DNA from: Penumbrarchaeum sp964445525
GTDB taxonomy: Archaea; Thermoplasmatota; Penumbrarchaeia; Penumbrarchaeales; Penumbrarchaeaceae
NCBI GenBank assembly: GCA_964445525.1
Contig: CAYULA010000012.1
Location: 15,316 to 79,315 of the forward strand
Length of the DNA: 64,000 nt
Reading direction: 5' to 3'
Every line of letters starts with the position of its first letter. Within the stretch, counting starts at the first letter, position 1. Of the stretch, positions 35,309 to 44,000 are shown one piece after another. Both the position numbers and the translations under genes were made by a program. The notes under the pieces are model-generated. The model was given only the letters and a program-made list of their open reading frames with translations, was not told where the DNA came from and did not search any database.

Positions 35309-36643
35309 AGCCTTTTTCAGTATCGAATCGATCCTCTCCCCTGATGTGCCAATGTAATTGGTCGGATCGAGTCTATTTTTCAATTCATCTTCGTTTAACA
35401 ATAAGGTTATCCGTTCATCTTCGAGAAGGGCCTCGAGGTAATCCTTGCCCTGATAATGGGCCATGGCCGCTCTCCTGGTAGCCTCATGGGCATCCTGTCT
35501 TCCCATACCTTTCTCGCACAGTGCCATGATCACGGATTCGGCCATGATCACATCCCCCGCTTTTCTCAGGTTGTCTGCGATCCTGTCCTCGTTGACTATC
35601 AGGTTCTTTATCACACCCGATATCTTGCTCATGATATCATCGGCCAGTATCATCATGTGGGGAAGGATGAATCTCTCTGATGATGAGTTGGACAGGTCCC
35701 GCTCGTTCCACTGGACACCGTTTTCGAATTCGGGTATCAGGAATCCCCTGAGGGTTCTTGCGAGTCCTGTTATGTTCTCGCAGGTTATGGGATTCCTCTT
35801 GTGGGACATGGTGGAGGACCCCACCTGCTTTTTGGTATCGAAGGATTCCTGGAGCTCCCCGATCTCCGGCCTCTGAAGGGTCCTGATCTCGGTTGCTATC
35901 TTTTCTATAGTTACCGAGAGATTGCAGAGCGCGGAGAGCAGTTCCAGCATCCTGTCTCTCTGGACGATCTGGGTTGCGGCTTCCTCGACTCCCAGCCCCA
36001 GGTCCTCCATCACTGCCCTCTCGATATCCAGACCGTCATCACCGAGCGCCGCACCTGTCCCGACAGCTCCTGACATCTTCCCCACAAGCAAGCGTGGCCT
36101 CATTTCCTTCAATCTGTTCCTGTGCCTCATGACCTCAGCAAGCCAGACAGCCATTTTCATGCCAAGGGTTATGGGGATGGCAAACTGCCCATGGGTCCTG
36201 CCCACCATTACAAGCCCCCTGTATTTTTTCACTTTTTCCGAGAGATTTCCAATCAGAGAGGATATTCCCTCATCGAGTATATCCAGACCCTCCCTCATCT
36301 GGATGGCAAGGGCGGTGTCCACAATATCATACGAGGTAGCTCCCAGATGTATGAAGTTTCCTGCATCGTTTTCGCAAACCTCGCCATGAGCATGAACAAT
36401 TGCCATGATATCATGCCTGATCTCGGATTCGATCTCGTCCACACGATCTATTGAAACAAAATCAAGTGATGCTTTTTTTGTTATCTCGGCCGCAGCTTCT
36501 TTTGGGATATTCCCGAACCCTGCGTGAGCCCTTGCCAGGGCCGCCTCCACCTCAAGGCACCTCGAGATCCTCGAGGCATGGCTCATTACTTTTTTCATGA
36601 CTTCTCTTCCGTACCTGTGATCCAGGGGACATACGGGCTCCAT
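35294..36643 (-). CDS. purB: Adenylosuccinate lyase
   Basis: A 449-residue lyase acting twice in purine synthesis (SAICAR to AICAR, and adenylosuccinate to AMP). GATSYDIVDTA near residue 101 and RTHGQ near residue 149 (catalytic His) are present, and the superfamily signature GSSTMSHKRNP is at about residue 287. The length fits the archaeal form. AGGTGA lies before the ATG. The 3' end overlaps the convergent exoprotein by 15 nt. Confidence 0.96.
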   Translation of the reverse strand: MEPVCPLDHRYGREVMKKVMSHASRISRCLEVEAALARAHAGFGNIPKEAAAEITKKASLDFVSIDRVDEIESEIRHDIMAIVHAHGEVCENDAGNFIHLGATSYDIVDTALAIQMREGLDILDEGISSLIGNLSEKVKKYRGLVMVGRTHGQFAIPITLGMKMAVWLAEVMRHRNRLKEMRPRLLVGKMSGAVGTGAALGDDGLDIERAVMEDLGLGVEEAATQIVQRDRMLELLSALCNLSVTIEKIATEIRTLQRPEIGELQESFDTKKQVGSSTMSHKRNPITCENITGLARTLRGFLIPEFENGVQWNERDLSNSSSERFILPHMMILADDIMSKISGVIKNLIVNEDRIADNLRKAGDVIMAESVIMALCEKGMGRQDAHEATRRAAMAHYQGKDYLEALLEDERITLLLNEDELKNRLDPTNYIGTSGERIDSILKKALPQG

Positions 36644-36699
36644 GCAGGCTCACCTGAAAACATGGAAGTGATATCTTTGACATATATCTGTCGCAGAAT

Positions 36700-37176
36700 C
36701 TACAATTGAGAGGCATGTCCAAGCATGAGACCGAGGGATATCCTTGAAACCTCTCTCTTGAAGGAATCCCTGTCCAGACCTTTCAGGAGAAATCCTTCCA
36801 CATGAAGATTATTATTCCTGGCTTTCACACCGATAAAGACCGTACCCACCGGTTTCTCCTCTGTTCCGCCACCGGGTCCCGCTATTCCGGTAACGGAAAG
36901 TGAGATATCAGCTCCGAGGAGCTCCTCCAGTCCGGCAGACATCTCTCCAGCGGTTTCCCTGCTGACGGCTCCTTTTTCCTCTAGTGTGGTCCTTTTTACT
37001 TTTAGAACCGAGATCTTCACATCGTTCGAATAGGCAACCACAGATCCCAAAAAACAATCGGAGGCCCCGGATACGTCAGTAATGGAGGAAGCTATGTAGC
37101 CCCCGGTGCATGATTCGGCGGTTGCGATCTTCAATTTTTTCTCCCTGCACAAAGCGATGAGCTCCCCGTAATTCAT
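36700..37176 (-). CDS. Nicotinamide-nucleotide amidohydrolase (CinA C-terminal domain)
   Basis: A 158-residue PncC/CinA-C protein, hydrolysing NMN to NaMN and ammonia. TAESCTGGYIAS near residue 19 and SVVAYSNDVK are the family motifs, and GIAGPGGG at about residue 97 is the active-site region. No N-terminal CinA nucleotide-binding domain is present. It overlaps the NMN adenylyltransferase stop by ATGA, so the two are co-translated. Confidence 0.93.
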   Translation of the reverse strand: MNYGELIALCREKKLKIATAESCTGGYIASSITDVSGASDCFLGSVVAYSNDVKISVLKVKRTTLEEKGAVSRETAGEMSAGLEELLGADISLSVTGIAGPGGGTEEKPVGTVFIGVKARNNNLHVEGFLLKGLDRDSFKREVSRISLGLMLGHASQL

Positions 37177-37688
37177 TTGTCCCCCTTCCCGGCGAGGTCC
37201 CTCACCCTATCCACTCCATTTATGAAATGTATAAACGCTGCCACTTTAGAGGGAACGGAATCATTCCAATCCTCTTTCGAAACCATCCTGGCCCGGATGC
37301 TGCTTCCCGAAAGATCGGTTCTGTCTATTAGCGGTGTTGATCTGACCTCCAGACCCCTCTCTTCGAAGAGCAGCCTTGTTAGGGGATTGTTGGAAAAGAC
37401 AACATCCACTTCCGGGACATAGGATAGTACATGGTCCACCCACACAGCATACCTGTTAACATCCCTCACCGGAACAGGGAGAACTCTATCCCCCCAGCCA
37501 AGTTCGTCCATAGCTTCCCGGATCATCTGGATACGCTCACCTGCCGTGAAAGGGTTATCGGGAGTGTGGGAGCATTCCGCGGATCCTATCACCACTATCA
37601 ATGAATCAACCTGTTGGAGAGCACTGTTGATTATGGATGCATGTCCCTTGTGAAAGGGCTGGAACCTGCCGATGAAGAGACCCCTCAT
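37173..37688 (-). CDS. Archaeal nicotinamide-nucleotide adenylyltransferase
   Basis: A 171-residue NadM-type enzyme joining NMN or NaMN with ATP to make NAD or NaAD. GRFQPFHKGH near the N-terminus is the HxGH nucleotidyltransferase motif and LSGSSIRARM near residue 145 is the SxxxxR motif. It lacks the Nudix domain of bacterial relatives. It is upstream of and overlaps the NMN amidohydrolase gene. Confidence 0.94.
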   Translation of the reverse strand: MRGLFIGRFQPFHKGHASIINSALQQVDSLIVVIGSAECSHTPDNPFTAGERIQMIREAMDELGWGDRVLPVPVRDVNRYAVWVDHVLSYVPEVDVVFSNNPLTRLLFEERGLEVRSTPLIDRTDLSGSSIRARMVSKEDWNDSVPSKVAAFIHFINGVDRVRDLAGKGDK

Positions 37689-37764
37689 GATACGAAGATA
37701 TGAAGGTCTCTATTTCATATTTTCCAACAAAACCAATAAAAGGTCCCTCTTCCTTGACAATTGC

Positions 37765-38220
37765 ATGAGGGAGTTCAGGGTATTGCTCGCTTTCATCCTG
37801 CTACCGGTTATTTCCGGAATCGCTTCCGGTAACTCTCCTCCTGAAAGTATCATCATAAACGGCATTCCCGAGGACGGAAGAATAGAGAATCCCCTCAACG
37901 CCTCCGTTTCCTTCGAGGATCCTGACGGTGACAATGTTTCCGTTACATGGCTTATTGACGGAGAGGAGGTCGGAACCGGTTACAACATCAGACGCTATGT
38001 CTACCCCGGAAAGCATAATCTGACTGCCGTCCTCGACGACGGCAACGGGAGCGTGGTCCGGGTATCGAGGACCCTGGATCCGATACCGCCTCCGGGATGG
38101 AGGGATAAACCAGACAATCGCAGGAACGAGTTGATCTTCTGGGTGATTTTCGGTTCAGGCGGTGTCATATTCGCCCTTTCAGCTGCCTGGATATGGCTGA
38201 AGAGGGAAAGCGGAACATGA
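37765..38220 (+). CDS. Secreted PKD-like domain protein with C-terminal anchor
   Basis: A 151-residue protein. Signal peptide about 1-19, then one Ig/PKD-like domain (SFEDPDGDNVSVTWLIDG near residue 50), then a transmembrane helix at about 122-145. The ATG at 37765 gives a good signal sequence; the longer frame from 37672 enters the NadM coding region on the other strand. Divergent from NadM. Role unknown. Confidence 0.75.
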   Translation: MREFRVLLAFILLPVISGIASGNSPPESIIINGIPEDGRIENPLNASVSFEDPDGDNVSVTWLIDGEEVGTGYNIRRYVYPGKHNLTAVLDDGNGSVVRVSRTLDPIPPPGWRDKPDNRRNELIFWVIFGSGGVIFALSAAWIWLKRESGT

Positions 38221-38266
38221 CTGGACAGGCCGATATTATCAAAGTCTGATTCTATCACGGCTAAGG

Positions 38267-38275
38267 TTTAATAAT
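38267..38275 (+). promoter_or_regulatory. TATA box of the histidine kinase gene
   Basis: TTTAATAAT is centred about 25 nt before the GTG at 38295, suggesting a leaderless transcript. Confidence 0.5.
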
Positions 38276-38294
38276 TTCGAAAAAATCTTTCGGC

Positions 38295-40337
38295 GTGGCT
38301 GGCGGAAAGGTGGATAAAGGAAACATTGAAAGAAAGAAGCCTGTTTTGATCGTTCTTGGCTTGCTATTACTGGTACTTCTACCACTGGATCTAATTGGCG
38401 GTCATCTGATGGGTACTTATCTCAGCGATGAGCTTAACTCCAAAAACGATGGGGATCTCGAGGGTTTGCTGGGTGACCTGAAGACCTCCATAAACATGCA
38501 TCTGGTGGTGCTTGACAGCCTCGAGGCATTCATGTATTCCGGGGATCCCGATTCCATACTGGACAATCATCTTGACAATTTCACCACGGTCATAATGGAG
38601 AAAACTCCGGCAATCGAAGGATGCATAGTTTTGAAAGAGAGCGGTGAACTTCACGGAAGTCTTAGGAATACGAATGTTGATTTCGACAACTGGCAGCTTC
38701 TGGCATCGGGATTTCCCGACGTACTGGAAGGGATCCAGACGATGAGAGAGGAGAGAAGGGAAGTAATGATGGGTCCTTTCCTCTTCAACGGTGACTTTCC
38801 CATTCTTGTTGAGGCAAAGCCATTCTACGTAGAGGATTCCCTGTGGGGATTCACGAGCGTCGTGGTCAATCTAACGGATATTTTCAGGGAACACGGTCTT
38901 CTGGATGATGATTTCGGATTCGAGGTCCAATTCATCAATCCCAAAGGTGTTACATTCTTCGGATCCGAGGTAAAAAACAGCTTGTCAACAATTGAAAAGG
39001 ATCTCGATATCAACGATGCGGTATGGAAAATAAGAGCCAGGTCCAAAACGAACTGGTTCGAGGAATCTTCGGCAATAATCATTACGTTTTTGATCGGAGA
39101 GCTGGTTATCACGATTTTGATATCTACTATAGTCTATGTCACAGCAAGCCAACAGATAAATTTGAACTCGCTTGTAGGCCAGAGAACAACAGAACTCAAG
39201 GAGAGGTCAAAGTCCTTGACAGAGGAAGTGAGTATACGAAAGATATCGCAGAGGAAACTGTTTGAAGCAAACAGGCAGTTGGAGGATTCCCTCAGGGAGG
39301 TCAATTGCCTTCTGGAGGTATCACAGCTCCAGCTGGAGGGAAAGACCAGATTGGAGGATGTCCTGATCAGGGCCTCCGAGATCCTGGACAGATCCATGCT
39401 GAAGCAGAAAAAGATGTCATCCAGAATAAGGGTGAATGAGGGAGAACACATGGCATTCCCCATGGAAGGCAAAGTCGTATACGGATCCGGAATACATACC
39501 AAGGGAAAGGTAACCGGTTATATAGAAGTGCTTCATCAAGAAGTTCCGCAAGTGCAGGAACTCGATGAAACCGAGAAGAAAACAGTTGATTCGGTGGCCA
39601 CGATAATCGGAATGATCCGGGGGAGATGGAGGGCTGAAAGGAGGGAGGAAGATGCGAAAAAGGAGGCGCAGTTCTATCTCGATCTCATGAGCCACGACAT
39701 CAACAACCTTCATCAGGGGATCTTGGTCAATCTACAGTTGATCGAAAAGGGAATGATCCAAGGAGCGATGATCACCAAAGTGGTGGGTAATTCCGCGGAC
39801 CTTGTAAGAAGATCCATAAACCTCGTGAGAAATGTGAAGCTGCTTTCGGTGATGAAGGATTACGAGAAACCCCTCACAACAATAGATCTCGGTTCCTCCA
39901 TGGAGGAGGCTGCAAACGAGGTGAAACTGGCATTCCCCAAGAGAGAGGTCAAGGTATCTATCAAATTACCAGAGGAAGGAATCAAGATACTTGCGGACAA
40001 GGTTGTGGAAGAGGTATTCATCAATATCATCAACAACGCGGTAAAGGTCCAGGAAAAGGATCCCGCCATCGTTGAGGTGGAATCCAGGACAATCAAGGAT
40101 AAAGTGCTGATTTCCATCTCGGATCACGGACCGGGGATAAACGATAACGACAAGGGCAATCTGTTCGAAAGACACAACAAAAGCATCAAGGACAAATCCC
40201 TATCCGGCCTGGGCCTGTCCCTGGTCAAGGTCCTCATGGACAGATACGGAGGAAGGGTCTGGATCTCGGACCGGGTGGAGGGTGACCATACAAGAGGCGC
40301 CTGTTTCAATCTGGTATTCAAGCGTTTGAACAGCTAA
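38295..40337 (+). CDS. Membrane sensor histidine kinase
   Basis: A 680-residue two-pass sensor kinase. TM1 is about 16-38, an extracellular sensor domain 40-255 (CHASE-like in size, family not fixed), and TM2 about 256-278, followed by a coiled coil and a GAF-sized segment (about 355-445). The phosphoacceptor is H467 in LMSHDINNLHQG, the ATPase N-box is FINIINNAVK (about 574), and SDHGPGIND is the G1 box. No response regulator is nearby. The start is GTG with a TATA box 25 nt upstream. The 3' end overlaps pdxT by 4 nt. Confidence 0.9.
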   Translation: MAGGKVDKGNIERKKPVLIVLGLLLLVLLPLDLIGGHLMGTYLSDELNSKNDGDLEGLLGDLKTSINMHLVVLDSLEAFMYSGDPDSILDNHLDNFTTVIMEKTPAIEGCIVLKESGELHGSLRNTNVDFDNWQLLASGFPDVLEGIQTMREERREVMMGPFLFNGDFPILVEAKPFYVEDSLWGFTSVVVNLTDIFREHGLLDDDFGFEVQFINPKGVTFFGSEVKNSLSTIEKDLDINDAVWKIRARSKTNWFEESSAIIITFLIGELVITILISTIVYVTASQQINLNSLVGQRTTELKERSKSLTEEVSIRKISQRKLFEANRQLEDSLREVNCLLEVSQLQLEGKTRLEDVLIRASEILDRSMLKQKKMSSRIRVNEGEHMAFPMEGKVVYGSGIHTKGKVTGYIEVLHQEVPQVQELDETEKKTVDSVATIIGMIRGRWRAERREEDAKKEAQFYLDLMSHDINNLHQGILVNLQLIEKGMIQGAMITKVVGNSADLVRRSINLVRNVKLLSVMKDYEKPLTTIDLGSSMEEAANEVKLAFPKREVKVSIKLPEEGIKILADKVVEEVFINIINNAVKVQEKDPAIVEVESRTIKDKVLISISDHGPGINDNDKGNLFERHNKSIKDKSLSGLGLSLVKVLMDRYGGRVWISDRVEGDHTRGACFNLVFKRLNS

Positions 40338-40930
40338 AACATCGAAAGGAAGAGTTCGTAGAACCTGCTGTCCCCTGTAAGTTCGGGGTGGAAGGAAGCT
40401 GCAAGGAGATTGTCCTCCCTGGCAAGCACCATCTTCTCATCAAGGGTGCCTATGACCCTGCAATTTCCCCACACTCTGGTTATTAGCGGAGCCCTGATGA
40501 AGACCCCGGGATATCTGCCCAGGCCCTCTATGTCAACTTCTGCCTCGAAGGATTCCCTCTGGGGTCCGAAAGCGTTCCTGTCAACGGCCATATCCATCAG
40601 GCCCAGAAGCTCTGTCCGGGTCCTCTTGACCAGAAAATCACCTTCCTTTGCAAGTAGAACACACCCTGCACAGGTTCCGAGTATGGGGGATTTTTGATCG
40701 TTGAGTTCCTCTATCCTGTCCCTCAACTGAAATTTTGTCAGCAATTTGGAGATGGTTGTGGATTCTCCTCCGGGAATGGAGATTCCGTCCACCTTTTCAA
40801 GGTCCGCCGGCCTCCTCGCCCATACAGCCTGTCCCTTGATGCCTAGTTCCCCGAATGCATCCTCGAAAGCGTGGATGTGTTCTTCAACATCTCCCTGGAG
40901 GCCGATAACACCTATGCGGACCGAGTCCAT
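40334..40930 (-). CDS. pdxT: Pyridoxal 5'-phosphate synthase glutaminase subunit PdxT
   Basis: A 198-residue class I glutaminase that supplies ammonia to PdxS for PLP synthesis. GLQGDVEEH at the N-terminus, IPGGESTTIS, the nucleophile in GTCAGC (about residue 87), and the catalytic HPE in FHPELT are all present. pdxS is not in the window. A TTTTATTTA box lies just upstream, so it is probably leaderless. Converges on the histidine kinase gene with a 4-nt overlap. Confidence 0.95.
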   Translation of the reverse strand: MDSVRIGVIGLQGDVEEHIHAFEDAFGELGIKGQAVWARRPADLEKVDGISIPGGESTTISKLLTKFQLRDRIEELNDQKSPILGTCAGCVLLAKEGDFLVKRTRTELLGLMDMAVDRNAFGPQRESFEAEVDIEGLGRYPGVFIRAPLITRVWGNCRVIGTLDEKMVLAREDNLLAASFHPELTGDSRFYELFLSMF

Positions 40931-41044
40931 AAAAAGGGAATTGAATCGGAGTAAATAAAATCGTTGGAGTTCGGGAAGTTCTATCCATGAGATGCATTAA
41001 TAATTGTATACTAAGCGTAGAAATTGCACTTCATCAACAGTAAT

Positions 41045-41066
41045 ATTAATTAGTACCGTAATTAAT
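41045..41066. repeat. 8-bp inverted repeat at the start of the giant surface gene
   Basis: ATTAATTA and TAATTAAT with a 6-nt spacer (GTACCG) end 2 nt before the ATG at 41069. It overlaps the expected TATA-to-start region and could be an operator. Confidence 0.55.
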
Positions 41067-41068
41067 CA

Positions 41069-44000
41069 ATGACGGGTTTAATTGTCATGAGATCATTACT
41101 ATTATTCAAGAAAGTAACAATTTTCATCATTTCAATTTCTCTACTTTCATCTATTCTGTTATTCGAATTAATCCATTTGGACTCTGAAATTCCCACCGGA
41201 TCCGCCTTAATATCCACCACATTAACGGAAAAATGGAACGAGACGGATGATATAATATTCATTCACCACTCCTGTGGAAGTAATTGGTTGAAGGATGGAT
41301 TGCACAAGGCATTGCTTGCAAAATCGTACATTGATGAACGTAATGATATCGAATATGATACAGTTGTATCAAATGACTCCGGAAGACCTTCGTCATTGGG
41401 ATCGGAACCAGGAGACAATACAAACATGAATCATTGGATACTCTGGTTCAATGATTATTTGGATAACTTGAAAACATTCCGTTGCTCAAATGGAGAAAAC
41501 AGGATTATAATGTTCAAGAGCTGCTTTCCGATAAGCAATATCTTAAGTAACGGAACCGAACCGGGATCTCCCTTCAGCTCAACAAGGACAATTTCTAATT
41601 ATAAAGCAGTATATAGATATTTCAACAATACCAATGGAAAATACACAAGGAATTCAATTAATTATAAACCGCTGGAACAGATCTTTGCAGAAAATCCAGA
41701 TTTCCTTTTCATTCCCGTTACGGCCCCACCAAGACACTACGGTCCTAATGATGCAACAAATGATAACCAAGCCCGTAGAGCAAGGGAATTCAACAACTGG
41801 CTAAAGAAAGACTGGTTGAATGATTACAATGAGAGGAATCCCGGTCTTCATAATGTGGCGGTATATGATTGGTTCGACAATCTATCCTATCCAAATAATC
41901 ATTCATCCCATCCAAACAGATTGAAAAAGGAGTTCGGAGGATATAATGGTGACTCACACCCCAATACCATGGCAAATAAGGCGTCTACGGTGGATTTTTC
42001 AACGGGAACGGAAAATTTCATAGATAAAGCCTGGAGGATGTTCAATTCCACCTCATCTCCTCATCAGTGGCCGATGGAAGGAGGAGATAATGGAAGATCG
42101 GGGAAGATTTCAGAAAATGTGACAATTCCGGTAGGCAGAAAATACTGGAATTTCTCCAGTGGAGGGGAAATCACAGGTTCTCCCAATATTGATGAGTATG
42201 GTACGATCCATTTTGGGTCGAATGATTCCAAATTCTATGCGATCTTCCCAAACGGGACCTTGAAATGGTCATACACCTCAGGAGGTAGGATAACCCGATC
42301 ACCTGCCCTTGGCCAGGAAGGAAGGATTTATTTCGGGGCCAATGATGATAAAATCTATGCTTTGGACAGGAATGGATCATTGGAATGGAATAAAACTCTC
42401 GATTCCAGCATCAATTCCTCATTGGTTATCGATAATAGCTCCAGAATCCTCTTAACAACGGTCAACGGGTATGTAAGGAGCTTACACCAGAACGGATCCG
42501 AGGCCTGGAACCATTCCACGGAACATGATCACCTATCATCCCCTGCGATCGGACCCGAAGGAGATATCTACATAGGTGCCGGTAACGGTTCGGTCATCAA
42601 ACTGGATGATTCGGGTTCACTTCAATGGAACGACACTGTAGGATCGGGAAAGATGTTCGATCCTAGTGTGGATGAAAATGGAAATATCTTTATCGGAAGC
42701 GATAACGGTTTCTTGTATTCATTATTTCCCAATTCCACTTTGAGATGGTCCTATAAAGTTGGTTATAATGTTATATGTTCTCCCTCGCTAGACGACGACG
42801 GAAGGATAATATTCGGTTCAGATAACGGCAAACTTTATTCTTTACATTCTAACGGAACCCTTGATTGGACCTACCATACCGGGGGAGCAATAATTACCAA
42901 ACCCATCATAGATAACACATCCAATATCATATTCGGATCATTGGATGGAAAGGTATACTGCATTTCCAAGAACGGGACCAAGAACTGGGATGTGGATACA
43001 GGATATCCGATACAAAGCTCTCCTGCAATGGATACCGAGGGGAATGTCTATATCGGTTCCGACTCCAATAGTTTGTATTCCATCGGTAAAAGTCATCCGG
43101 ACCGACCAACAAACCTGACTTATAGAAATGGATCTGGATGGATAGATCTCTCATGGAGTGCGCCCATTGACAATGGTGGGATGCCAATTACAAATTATTC
43201 AATATACAGACAGATAGGACAAGGAAGTTTAGACTTAATTGGGTGGACAAGTAATTCAGGGACCTCCTACAATGATACCAATATAACAGTAGAAAACACG
43301 TTCTATTATTTCGTTAAAGCCCATAATATGAAGGGATCTTCAGCATTTTCAAATACCCTCAAAGTCGACTTGATGCGACCTATTTTCCTGAGGGATGGTT
43401 CCGATACCGTGGCTTATACAGGCAACGATTTCCACTTTCTGGTCCGGTGCAAAGACGATTCGCCGTCAATGGATCTGATCACAGAGTACTGGTTTGGGAC
43501 GGGTTCGCATACGAAAATGACCATGTCCGGATCGGAAAATCACAGTCTGACCATCTCGATACCATCGAACTCCACCTCCACCCTTCATTACATATTTCAT
43601 GCAAAGGACAAATACGGTAACCGAAACCAAACATCACAGAGAAATGTCACCGTCCAGGATGACGATAACCCAAAAATATGGAGCGATTCCACACCGTCAT
43701 TCGGTACTACTGGAGACTCGATCATTTTTTCGATAAATGTAACTGACAATGTGGAAGTGAAAAACGTCTTTGTTGAATACTGGCAAGAACCAAAATCACC
43801 TAAAAACTCCACAATGTCAAAAACCTCCGGAAACTATACCTTTACCATATCAGTCCCATCAAATTCTACATCATCTATCTCATACCGTTTCGGTGCAGTG
43901 GATGATTCAGACAACTGGGCTATCTCAAAGTCGTCTTCTGTAAAAATTTTGGATGATGATAAGCCTGTGATCATCAACGACAATACATCAAATTCAATCA

